Below, one piece after another: positions 37,101-48,008 of a stretch of DNA of 64,000 bases. Within the stretch, counting starts at the first letter, position 1. Each line of letters starts with the position of its first letter. The position numbers and the translations under genes were made by a program. The notes beneath the pieces were generated by a model. That model was not told where the DNA came from. It worked only from the letters and a program-made list of their open reading frames with translations, and searched no databases. Location of the stretch: contig NC_021676.1 of assembly GCF_000247815.1 (NCBI RefSeq), positions 1,826,106 through 1,890,105 on the forward strand, written 5' to 3'. The stretch comes from Ficedula albicollis. Its lineage: Eukaryota; Chordata; Aves; Passeriformes; Muscicapidae.

Positions 37101-38490
37101 CTATCCGTTTTTTTTATTTTTCCTGCCCTCTTTGGTGGAGCGTGTGTGAGCCATGGGAGAATCCCACTGCCAGCACTCTGCTGTGCTGACACACTCCCAG
37201 CAAGACAAGGAGCTTTCAGAGCAAGGATGTAGGGCAGCAGCTTATGAAACCCCTTGGAGGACAATAACATGAACATTTGCTGTGAGAATGGCTGTCTGAC
37301 TCCAAACACTTCTCTTTGAGCTTCCTTCTTCTGAAGGCTGGATCCCTAAATCAGAAAAGACGGCCCAATGTACCTCGTGGAATTATTTTGTGTAAGCAAG
37401 ATAAACAGTTTAAACTGGAGCAAGAATTGTGCCATTATTTCCTGGCCACCGTGGAGCTATGCCAGAAGCTGCTCCTTGAAAATTCTGTTAATCTTTACTC
37501 AGTGGGGATGTCACTGTGTGAAGTCCCAATTGCTCAAGTTGATCAGCACTTTAAAGAGAATTATTAGTCAGAGGCTTATGAAAAGATGCAATACTTCCCC
37601 CCGTGGATGAACTGCACCTTTCTTACTCTCACTGCCCCCAGATAAATGATTTTGGATTTGTGTAATCATCTGTGGGCACACACTACACCCCATTATCCTG
37701 TGGGAAAAGTCTGATTTAAGTGATCACACATAAAATGGTGTTACCAACATCCACTGGAATGCAAATGCACAGACCCCAGAATAACCCAGAATTAAAAGGG
37801 CAGTTTCATTTAACAGAACCTGGTTTGCAAAAGAACAGTTTTTAACAGTTACAATTGAAATATTGCCATTAATATGCATTTTTAGGAGTGTAAATGACAT
37901 CAGCAGCCCTGAGAGCTGCCTGGTAGGAGGTCAGAAAGTGCAAGTAGCAGGAGACAATTAGCACATGCTGTCCCTTAGACTACCTGCACACCCCAGGGCC
38001 GAACAATTCACTATTCAGGGAATGCCCAGTATTGCTGCTGGAAGATGCTTACTGTGTTTTAGGAGAGAAAAAATGAAAATTTATCCACATAGGGAAAAAT
38101 AACTGCCACAAATCTGTTTTGTTTGCTCACAAGTCATTTGATTTGGGGCTGATCAGCCTTGGTATTTCTGGTTTTATTAACATGAAAGGTTTCTGTGGGG
38201 TGTGGAATAGTTTGGGAAGCTGGTGAGAAATATGCTGTCACACCATGCCTGAATTATTATGCAGATAAAATTTACCAACTTCCCTCCTCCAGTTTATCCT
38301 GTTTGGAAAGACACATGAGAAATAAATGGCTGGTTTTAGTGGAAGTAAGTGCTGCTTCATCTGGAATAAGCATCCTGTCATTTCAAGATTTACAGCAGTA
38401 GCCATTCTCCAGTGCTTCTGCTCAGCCTTCTCCACTCTGCTTCTTCTCTGCTTTAATTGCATATTTGAGCCTTTCTCATTTGCTCAGCTT
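31158..38490. other. Long gene-free stretch
   Basis: About 7.3 kb of unique-looking DNA without recognisable repeat families. Few open frames exceed 100 codons, and those that do (35187-35525 minus, 36316-36756 plus) overlap other frames, lack splice signals at sensible positions and have no family resemblance. The stretch from about 37870 reads like potentially conserved non-coding DNA, which is a subjective impression only. Confidence 0.45.
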
Positions 38491-38560
38491 CTTTTGTTTG
38501 TTTTTTTTGGGGTTTTTTTTTTTGTTGTTTTGTTTTTTTTGTTTTTTTGTTTTTCTTTTC
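38491..38560. repeat. T/G low-complexity tract
   Basis: Runs of T broken by single G or short G runs, ending 'tcttttcccctcag'. Low complexity of this kind often arises by slippage. The ending resembles a splice acceptor, but no exon follows convincingly. Confidence 0.75.
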
Positions 38561-41500
38561 CCCTCAGATCATCTGGGAGGTGAAGAATGACCAGGCAGAA
38601 CTCAAATGCCATTTTGTTTTGTTTAACAGCTGATTAGAAAGGAGCTGGCCCCTCTCTGGTGCTCACGCTCAGATGCTCTCTCTGGGGCGTTTGAAATTGA
38701 GTCATAATTGCTGATGCCAAAAGCTGTCAGTAGCACAGGATAGGAAGCAGTCAGCTCTTCTTAGTGTTATATAAAGTTGTCATTTTGGAAGAGTGAGCAA
38801 TGATAAAGAACTGTTGCCGTGCTTTTGCTGTTTTCACAGCAAACCACACTGTCTGTGTTGCTTGTGTTGGTTTCTTTCCTAATAAATTCGTCATCTTCTT
38901 CTTGAATTCTTCCTAAGGAAGGAATTCAAAACAAAGCAACAGGAATTTAGGGGAAATAAGGCTGCATTTTTTGAAATATTTCTATCAAACATGCTTGCTC
39001 CTGCATGCAGTATAATAATGTATAAAAAGATTTAGAATTTTCACGTAAAACATGAAATTGAATGTATTTTTTTATTGTGACAGGCACATTACCAGCATCT
39101 AGCTGTACATTTAAAAAGAAAATTCTATAAAACATTGTTAGCTCTGTATGTAATGCAAATATTTACCACACAGAATGCTGACTTCCCTAATCATGTGTGA
39201 TTTAGTGAATAATATAAGGCATATTAATATTTATATTGTTTGAAATCTTAGCAGAGAATGGTCTCACTGGCTTCTGCAGTATGGATGTTTTCAAGTGGAC
39301 AGCACTGTGCCTACTCTGAGAACTCATTTCTTTGCTTTCTCATTAGCATTCAAATAACTTGCAGGATGATTATTAATGAAAATGGACATTGTACAATCCA
39401 GCTCTGCAGCCACTATAGCTTACTTATAGCAGTAATTTACCCTTGGCACTCTGTAACCTACAAGGTGATGAAATAATTCTGAATTCCGCGTTTCATAGCT
39501 GCAGCTCAGCCTTCAGACCCCAGCATCTGTGGCAGCGTGTGCTCCTGCACTTTGCTGAGTCAATGCTCCAGTTTCCCTCTCACTGAGGGGATAACAGCCT
39601 CTCTGAGCTGTTCTGCACCAGGACTCGCTGCTTCCTCACCCAGTGGCTCATTGTTTTGTGAGCTATGCTTCAGGAATTGCACAGTGGACACCCTGTGCCC
39701 ATTAAACAGACATTCCTGTGCCTCCCAGTGCTGTTGCTTTTCTGTTGTTACCTGACTGCAGCTATCAGCTCCACAGACATTAGGGTAAGAAAATATGTTC
39801 AGCTGACACACCAGCAGAAATTCACCTGGCTGCAGGCTCTGTAAATCTGCCTTATAAATGCCTCTTGCCTTTACAAAACACTGAGCAAAACTGAAAAATG
39901 GGCAAATTCTTCTGCAAGGCAGGAAAGGCTAAAGCAGAGGGGAGGAAGGCTCGGGGAGAAAACATGGGATGCATTTATTCACTTTGAGACCTTGTAAATG
40001 AAATAGGAACACAAAGGCAAGTGTGCTCTTAGGGATGGCAAATTCTTAATATGGAAATTAATCATTATCTGCACACCATGGCAAACCTGTTTTACCGAGC
40101 AAGGTGTATCAAAGGGGTGTGGGCTGTTCTTCCCATGTATGTCAAGTAGTATAAATAATATTTAAGTGATGGTGTTTTATGAATTTTTGTTTGGGTTTTT
40201 TTTCCCCAGATAAGCAAAATTATGGAGATTGGCCACCACAAATTGGCTCTTTCTTCCAACCTTTTAAATATCCAGGTTATGTTTGATAATTTGAAATTTA
40301 GATTTTTGTCTGGGTAAATCACGAGTTTGGAAGCAGAAGAGAATGATTTCTATCATTAACCCCATTCCCAACATCCTTAATTACAATTAGATCTGACATA
40401 AGAAATTATCCTTGGCTTGGGAGCTTTGACATACTCCATGGTTTTGGAGGTAAAGCAATGAAAATCTGGAAAATGTAATGGCCTTGCTCTGTAGTACCTG
40501 AGAGGAGATGGCTGTTGGGATAACAATAACATCTTTTCTCACTTTTCCCTATAAATGCAGTTTGCCTGGATACTGTGTGATCCCCTGATGAGAGAACCTT
40601 GCTGTTCTCTACTTTGAATTCCATAGAACCATTTCCCAAGGCTTTTCTAAGGCAAAGGTTTTCCTTTGTTTGTCCTGGGCTTCTGTTGTTTCCTTTAGCA
40701 GCCTGTAGTTAATCCAAGAAAATTTGCTACAGCCCTAAACGTACCACTGTCAACTTAGGTTTCCATAATTCTAACTCTATCTCTATTTCCTTTGCTGGTG
40801 CCCCAGTCCCCCTTTCCCCCAGCAGCCTGAGGGGTGATGCTGGAAGATAAATCCAGGATAAACTCTGAGCTGCCCCTTGGGTTTCCCATCTCCAGCCATC
40901 AGCTCGTGTCTCACCCAGCACAGGCTGCCTTTGGCATGGAAATCTTCCTCTGCACAAATTACAGAACACTCTGATTGCCAGGATGCCCTTGAGCTTCTTA
41001 AACAAGGAAAAGGAAAAGGCATCACGTGCTGTTCCAACAGGACAGGGGGAAAGGTCTTCTGAGCAAAGGCTCCACAGTTTTCGAGTCTATGAGCAGAAGA
41101 AATACCACATCTGGGTATTTCTCACTTGTTTTGTCTGTCATATTTCAGATTTGACTTGATGTATTTGTATTTGACTTCATTCTTCATGTTTAGCTTGATT
41201 TAAAGATTTTGGAGGAAAAATATCTTCTAAGGCATATCTGTTTTTTTGGTTGTTTTTCCAAGTTGGCTTCTGCTTTTGATTAATCTTCTGAGCAACAATA
41301 TTCTGTTTTTCACAGTGTGCACACTGTACACATGATTTAAAGTCCTGAGACTGAGATGTTAATATTCAAAGCCAGACTTGTATTACTGTGTTTATGACAT
41401 AAAGATATTTTCAATGTGGTCGTACCAGTATCTGATTTTTAAATTACCCCTATTTTTGCAGGGGAAAAAAGTATATAAAATAAAGAACTTTTTTTTTTTT

Positions 41501-43881
41501 TGTACTTCTATATTTAGCAATAATGATTATGTGCTTATTTATATTCATAGATACTACATAAACTTATTATTATTGCTTTATGGAAAAGCAAGTATGCTTT
41601 TTATTTTGTAAGAGGATACAGAGTCAACTTCATTTAATGCCCCTTTCTTAAGGGGTAAGAAAAGCTAAAATGGGAGGAAGTTTTCAAAACAGGGGCTCTG
41701 GTGCTGTAACTTGTGTCATTTTAACCTCTGAAGGTCAAATAATGTTGTTTTTGCAGAATTACAGCCATGTGTTTTATTCCCATCTCTCCCATGAACATTC
41801 TAGGGCTGAAATCTTCAGTTTTGGGGAAAAGGTAGATGAACTTTTTGCCCTTTATCCTGTGAGAATATCTTGCCCTGATCTGAATGGGTGTTTCTTAGCA
41901 GCTTATTTACCTAAAAATAAATATTTGGTGGTGCTGGGCTTTGGTAGAGCTCTCCCTGTGTTCAAAGGGGAGCAGCAGGAAAGACAAAAAAAAGAAAGGA
42001 AATTTTTTTTTTTTCTTTCCATTAAGAAAAAAATCTCTGAAGCTGCATGGCATTTGTGGGCCCATGGAAATCAAGGTGTGGTTTGGCTTCCACAAAACAA
42101 CACTTCAGAACCAGAATTAAAGGAGGAAAGTCATGAGGTCTGCTGATGGCACAAATCTCTCCCTTTTTCTTTAAATTTTTCACTTGACTTATTAATATGT
42201 TTCCCCCCACTCGTTTAATTCTCTTCTTCATAAGAAGTTGGGCAAAATCCTAAGTTAAGACTTATTCTTTTTCTTTTTTGTAATTTTTTTTTTTTTTGGC
42301 TTGCATGAAAATAATTTTCTTTATAATGCCACAATACAGCAGTTGTACAAATTAGCCTGAGAGAGACGTGCTGAAATCATTGAGACACTCTTGCATTATT
42401 TATATCATGGCATTCTGTCAGTGTACTAATGCTCAAAACTGTTTATATTATTGGATTTAACAAATATGTAAATCAGGTGCACATTTCCCTAGGAATGCAG
42501 ATGTCTCTAATGAGGAAAGACAAACTTCAGAACAAACAAACAAGAGCAGAGAAAATGTTAAATAGCTCGTGTGACAGTGGGGACGGAAGGAAGTGGGCTG
42601 GAGGTGCTGGGATGGTTTAATCAGCCCACCTTGGAGCTCTGACAGATCAGTTGTTTCCTAGCAGGGAGGCAGCTGGGGCAGGATGGCAGCCAGGCAGAGT
42701 TTTCCCTTAAGAAGGTGTGAAAATCTGCTTTTGCTCTTCGTGGCAATCTAGAGAGCTGAGAGGATTGAGCTCCTCTGGCTGCGTTTGTTAACTCGGGCAC
42801 AAAGCACTCCAAAGGGCCCCAGCTCTCTGAAACACTTGTTTGTGCTGCAGTAATTCAAATAGCTGTTTGATTCCGGTGGAGAGGCACAGGGTGGGAATAG
42901 CCTTGTGGTGAATTGGGTTTAAGTATTACAGGAGGATTTGAATGTCCTTCAGAGAAGCACCCAGTTCAGATTCCATGGCCCTGGTTTAGTGAGGATGACT
43001 GATATCTCTGAATCACAGTGCTCTGGGTTGAGTTTGTGCATGGTGGGAATGGTTTTTATTGTGCTATGTTTGTGCTGTGCTTGTTATTATGCACTGCTCA
43101 CTGAAAACTTTATCTTCCATTACAAGCTGGATTCCTTTCTGAAGAGCAATTAAACAAAATTTGCTTACTAAAATAAGACATCATTTATTTCAAGTTGGCT
43201 CCTATTTCGAATTTTGATGGCTTCCTGCTAAATATGCAAGCTTTCTTTTCTGTGAAATTAGCTCAGTATCTAAAAATCTGAATTCTTTGCTATTTTTTTT
43301 TTTCATCGTGTAACTTCAGCCCCCAAAGTTCTGGTAAGAATTATATTTGCCAATTATCAGCCATCTTTAAGAAGATCATTATGGTAAAATTAGTCTGACT
43401 TCTCAAAGATCTATGAATTATGGATAGTGCATGAGTAATAAATGGGGTAAAATGTTTTAATTAACATTCTTCAGCAGTCCTTTAGCTGCATATTGTATGT
43501 AACTTTTGCCTTGCAGACTTTTAACTAAAAATGTGCCAGTGTCTGTTCCAGTCAGGATGTCAGCTGGGCTCTGTGCTGTGACAGCACCACATTCCTGCTG
43601 CTCCTGCCTCGTTTGTCTCTGTCACTGCAGATCTGGTCTTGCTTTAGCTCAGCCTGGTTTGTTTGTGCTGGCAGAGCTGATGGGGAGGGATCCTCAGGAG
43701 CAGAGCAAAAGCATCTTGAGAAATGATTCCTTGAACTTCCCATGTGCTGCTGAATCTGTCAGGCAGAAATGGGGATTAGAGGCTGGGGGAGTTCTCCGAG
43801 CAAAGCTATTATTGCCTGGTGAGATCTGTGCCAAGGTGGTGCCAAATCCCCACGTGGCAGTGGCTGAGGAATTCCTTGCAG
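38561..43881. other. Gene-free AT-rich stretch
   Basis: No exon or repeat family is recognised. There are poly-T runs near 41491-41502 and 42283-42298. A 28-bp near-palindrome lies at 38902-38929, with GAATTC on both sides of a 'ttcctaaggaa' centre. Open frames up to about 158 codons (41670-42146) have no recognisable domains. Confidence 0.4.
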
Positions 43882-44320
43882 GGATGACAATTCCTTGGGA
43901 TGGGGACACGTTGGCAGGGGTGACAATTCCTTGGGATGGGGACACAGCTAGGATGACAATTCCTTGGGATGAGGACACAGCAGGGATGACAATTCCTTGG
44001 GATGGGGACACAGCAGGGGTGACAATTCCTTGGGATGGGGACACAGCTAGGATGACAATTCCTTGGGATGAGGACACAGCAGGGATGACAATTCCTTGGG
44101 ATGGGGACACATTCCAGGGGTGACTATTCCTTGGGATGAGGACACATTTCAGGGATGACAATTCCTTGGGATGGGGACACGTTTGTAGGGGTGACAATTC
44201 CTTGGGATGGGGACACAGCTAGGATGACAATTCCTTGGGATGAGGACACAGCAGGGATGACAATTCCTTGGGATGGGGACACATTCCAGGGGTGACAATT
44301 CCTTGGGATGGGGACACAAG
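43882..44320 (+). repeat. Minisatellite, 13 units of about 33 bp
   Basis: The core 'tgacaattccttgggatg(g/a)gg' occurs 13 times, starting near 43883, 43921, 43951, 43984, 44020, 44050, 44086, 44120, 44155, 44191, 44223, 44258 and 44291 (mean spacing 34 bp). Linkers alternate among 'acacagcagg', 'acacagctagg' and 'acacattccagg' types in a repeating order, so multi-unit blocks were duplicated. Unit lengths stay near multiples of 3 in the first half, leaving a 205-codon open frame (43506-44123) that repeats a TIPWDGDTAGM-like 11-residue unit. I regard that frame as incidental. Confidence 0.95.
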
Positions 44321-47300
44321 GCTGTGCTGCTCACTTTGACCTCTCCACCCCACTTCCACCCTGAAGGTGGAGCCAAGGTCTGCAGCAACAGCAGCCAGCA
44401 CAAAATGCATTTCTCCTTTCTTTCCCTGCATCTCTCCTTTCGCTCTGCTGTGCAGTCCCACGTGTAGGAGGGGCAGGTTTTGTGCTGAGCCTCCTCTCTG
44501 CAGGAGTGAGGGGGTGGAATTGCTGGGATTGCTGTGAGCTGCTGGGCAGAGCAAAGCTGACATTCACAAACCCCTCACTAGAAGCAGGACCAGCATCTGA
44601 TTAAATTGATACCTCCAGTACCTCTAATTAACGCCTTGGCTGGGGCTCCAATAGAGCAGCAGTTCAGTGACTTTCTTCAGAATTATTCTCCACTCTGTAC
44701 ACATTAAACTGACTTTTAAGTAGTGTGCAGTTGCTGTCAGCTAAAATGCTGCTCTGAAATCTGAACTGGCAGGTGCCCTTAAGTCTTGTTGATTTGGATT
44801 AATGTTTTAAGTACCACCAGAAATTATATTTACAGTGCATAAAACCAACCTTAAAATGTAGCTGCAATGCAGAATATTGCTTGAGGACTCAGACCCTCCA
44901 GCTGAGTATTTATTTTTTTATTTTATTTTGTAGGAAAATGTGAGAAAAAAAAAAAAGGTATGTGACAAGCTAAGAGATAAATGTACATTAGTGCATTTAT
45001 TATGCATTTATATGGTAGCAAACCATAAACAAGTAGGGAGCAGAGTTTATCCAGACTTTCCTTGGGATTTGCAACTTTACAAAAAGCATTTCTGTGTCAG
45101 AATTTCTTTTTAAAATTGATATAGTGGGAGCATCCTTCACCACTTGTATTCAGACTACTCATTGTGAATATAAAACACATCCAAGTGACCAAATGGGACA
45201 TTTGGAATGAAGAATTCGGGAAAGGAAAAAAATGACAACTTTATTAAATAGTCTGCCATTGCATAGTCTTTGAAGAAAGCTTCATTGTGATCTGTTTGTT
45301 AATTTTAATTTGAAATATTAAGTTTTTTTTCACCGAGATTTTTTTATCAGTTGGTTGGAGTCCTTTGTGCCAGAAGTCAATGTGGATTGTCAGAGTAAGA
45401 CATGGATTTTAAAACAGGAGTCAAGAAGAGCTGAGCATCTTTTTTTTTTCGTATTTGGGATTATTTTGGTATATTTTTTCTATATAGAAATATCTATTTG
45501 ATTTTAAATGATTTGATCTTTTTTAACTTTTTCCTTTTTTTAGACTTTGTGGGCAAAAATAGTTCTGTAGTTCTCTGTTCTTTTCAAGGACAGTGGAAAT
45601 GAGCTTTTTATTTTCATTTCTGAGTTTATGTTGGTCTCTTTTTAGAACTAGCCTTACAACTTGCTTTTCAGATTGAAGTTTTCTGAGAGAGTGGAGACAA
45701 GACAGACTATGTGAGAACAAGGGTTGTATGTTAGTTTGATTTCCTTATGAAATAATGATGATTTCTTGTTTGAAATGGTCTGCCAGAGAGATTTGAGGAG
45801 GCATTTAGCAGCAGTGAAGATGAACTCTGTGGGTTTCAGTTTTGCAGGTTTAAAGATCCTGCAGGTGAAGGTGCAGCCTGGAGAATGAATGGACAATAAC
45901 TGGTACCAGAGAACTGGGAGGCTGGAGGAAACTCTTCTGGTTTGAATTTGGTGGTTAATAGTTTGGTTTTGCGGTTGTTGGAGCTTTGGGGGTGTTCTGA
46001 TCTGTGTTTGTGTTTCTCCCTGTGCTGGGGGTGGTTTCTGCTCCATCTCTGCTGCATCACTTCCCTCTCACTTCTGCAACTTAAAGGCTTTCTGAAAATC
46101 CTTCATTCCCCGAGATCAAAAGCTTCTGTAAACCTGGCTAAGTCAGCTGCACTGGAGCTGTTTGAGGTGATATTGGGTGACAATCCACCTCCCAAATCTC
46201 TCTCTTGCCTCAAGTGTCTGAGCAGTGACTAAAGCAATGCTACAAATTTGATCAGTATTCTTATTTTTCACCCAGGTCTTTCCCCTGCTGCTTTGCCCTT
46301 GATTCAGTACTCCTCTGACCAATTCTTTTTAAGAACTAGTGGCTGTTTTCTGATCCTGCTGATTCCCAAGTGGTTTCAAATTCACTTTTTAAATTTTTTT
46401 TTTAAAGAGTCATTTCTCCATGTTTAAACAGAAGTCAGCATGAAGAAGGTGGCAGTGCTTCAGCAGGGATTGAGCTGAATATATTTCCTTCTGAACCCAA
46501 TTAGCTCGTGCTCTTTAATTTGACTTGGAGCTATGATTACAATAACTGTAAAAACACCCAATTCCAAAGTTTTACGTGACCCTGAGACATAGCTATTTTT
46601 CAAAAATAACTGGCTTTAGGTCAGTATTTTTGTTGAAAAATGAATTGTGGCTCTTCCCAATATTGGGACATTCCCAGTTTGGATGCCACTGTCTTATTTT
46701 AAATAGTCTCTTGGGCTTCTATCTGCTGTTTTACAGGTTGATGAGGAACTCCTCCAAATGGTTTATTTTTAAAGGTGACATTTTAAGGCTGGGTTATATC
46801 TGTCCCAAGCTGATTGAGCTGGGATGGAGCACAGGGTTGTGCTGCTGTGCCAGAGCCTGACTGCTCACCCTGCCATGGAGAGAGCTCCGGGAAAGACAAG
46901 CTCTCATTTAGGAATCAAACAGAAAATCCTGAGTGTTCATCTCAACTGTTCCTGCGAGAGCAAAATAATCTCAGAGAAGGAAGGAGGAATCAGAGCAGGC
47001 ACCCACTGCTCGCCCACTTTGTGCCTATCAGTCAGTTTGTGTGAGGAGAGGAGTAATGTGTGAAGAGTGTCTGCTCCGAAAAATATTTATGGCACACTCA
47101 TTCCAGCTTGTTTCCTTGTTTTATCTCATTTTGTTATTGAAAGAAAAGGCTGACATATTCCTCTGTGGCTGATGTCTTTAGGAGTATTCAAGGCAGTCCC
47201 ACTGATTTAAGATTTTCATATTAATACCAAAAGTAATCAGCATGAAAATGGCCAAACAAACCCACCCTTTCTGGTTTGGCTGTAAAAATGCAGAATAACC

Positions 47301-47389
47301 AACAACTTCTGTCTGCCTTAGGCACATGATGGGTTAATTGTTCATGAAGTCATCGTTATCTTGCAAATACAACTTAGAGCTCAGGGGAA
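44321..47389. other. Unique DNA, nothing firmly recognised
   Basis: GC-rich up to about 44580, then AT-rich. A 96-codon open frame (45942-46232) and a minus-strand frame (45654-46046) have no family resemblance. A poly-A run lies at about 44946-44957. Confidence 0.4.
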
Positions 47390-47592
47390 ATGAAAAATAA
47401 AATAAATACTATGCTGCTACTTTTCTTTATTATTGGAAGACATTCCATGGTGTCAACGCACGCAGAGGATGTTGGACAAGTGTTTAAAGAGATTAAGCTG
47501 CTGTTTGGGAAGGATTTTCAGAGAAAGCTGCAGAAGCTATTACACAGTGTGCTACTTCATGTTTTAGGAGGTTATAAAATCTTACAGAATAG
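47390..47592 (+). CDS. Possible coding exon of an unrecognised small gene (exon candidate 1)
   Basis: An ATG at 47390 (A at -3) opens a frame whose first residues resemble a secretory signal: a basic and polar start, the hydrophobic MLLLFFIIG, then a polar stretch ending STHA. A Lys- and Leu-rich, helix-like section follows (about residues 26-60, with QVFKEIKLLFGKDFQRKLQK near its start). The frame reaches AG|gtaaca at 47592/47593, a weak donor without G at +5, leaving two bases of a codon (phase 2). Alternatively an acceptor at 47439 would make it an internal exon starting at 47440, also phase 2. The next candidate exon begins in the matching phase. I do not recognise the protein, and chance is a serious alternative. 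Confidence 0.17.
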
Positions 47593-47911
47593 GTAACAAG
47601 ATGGAATAAACACATACTTTTATGCCTGCTGGACCGTGGGGGTGTTTGCCTAAGTAAGAGAGACGTCAGCATTCCATTTCTCATCCAAGTAGAATTCCTT
47701 TCAAGTACCACTTTGTGTGACATAACAACTGCAGATCTTGGAAAAATATGGCTGAAAGAAGCTTCTCCACGTTCTTTTTTTTTAGTTTATTGCTCACCCA
47801 TAAGAAAAGATGAACTAAACTGTTTGTGATTAATATTTACTCTGTTTTCTAAATGTCCTTTTTTAGCTCCATCACCCTCTGTTTCTTCCCCCCCTTTTTT
47901 TCCCCATTTAG

Positions 47912-48008
47912 ATTAAACTCTAAACCAGTTCACTGTACCAGCTTACAAACACGTGGTGATCTGGACATAAAAAGGGAAATCCATGACAACCTTAGGGAAT
48001 TTTGCAAG
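47912..48008 (+). CDS. Possible coding exon with strong splice sites (exon candidate 2)
   Basis: A long polypyrimidine tract ending 'tttttttccccatttag' at 47911 is followed by 97 bp and then a near-perfect donor, CAAG|gtaagt, at 48009. Only one frame is open. It uses the first base to complete a split codon and encodes 32 residues including CTSLQTRGDLDIKREIHDN and ending FCK at phase 0. The incoming phase fits exon candidate 1, which ends 'AG' and would form AGA (Arg) across the join. Polar, charged, helix-prone composition with two Cys. No family is recognised. Of the three candidates this has the best splice context, but 32 open codons alone are weak evidence. Confidence 0.28.
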
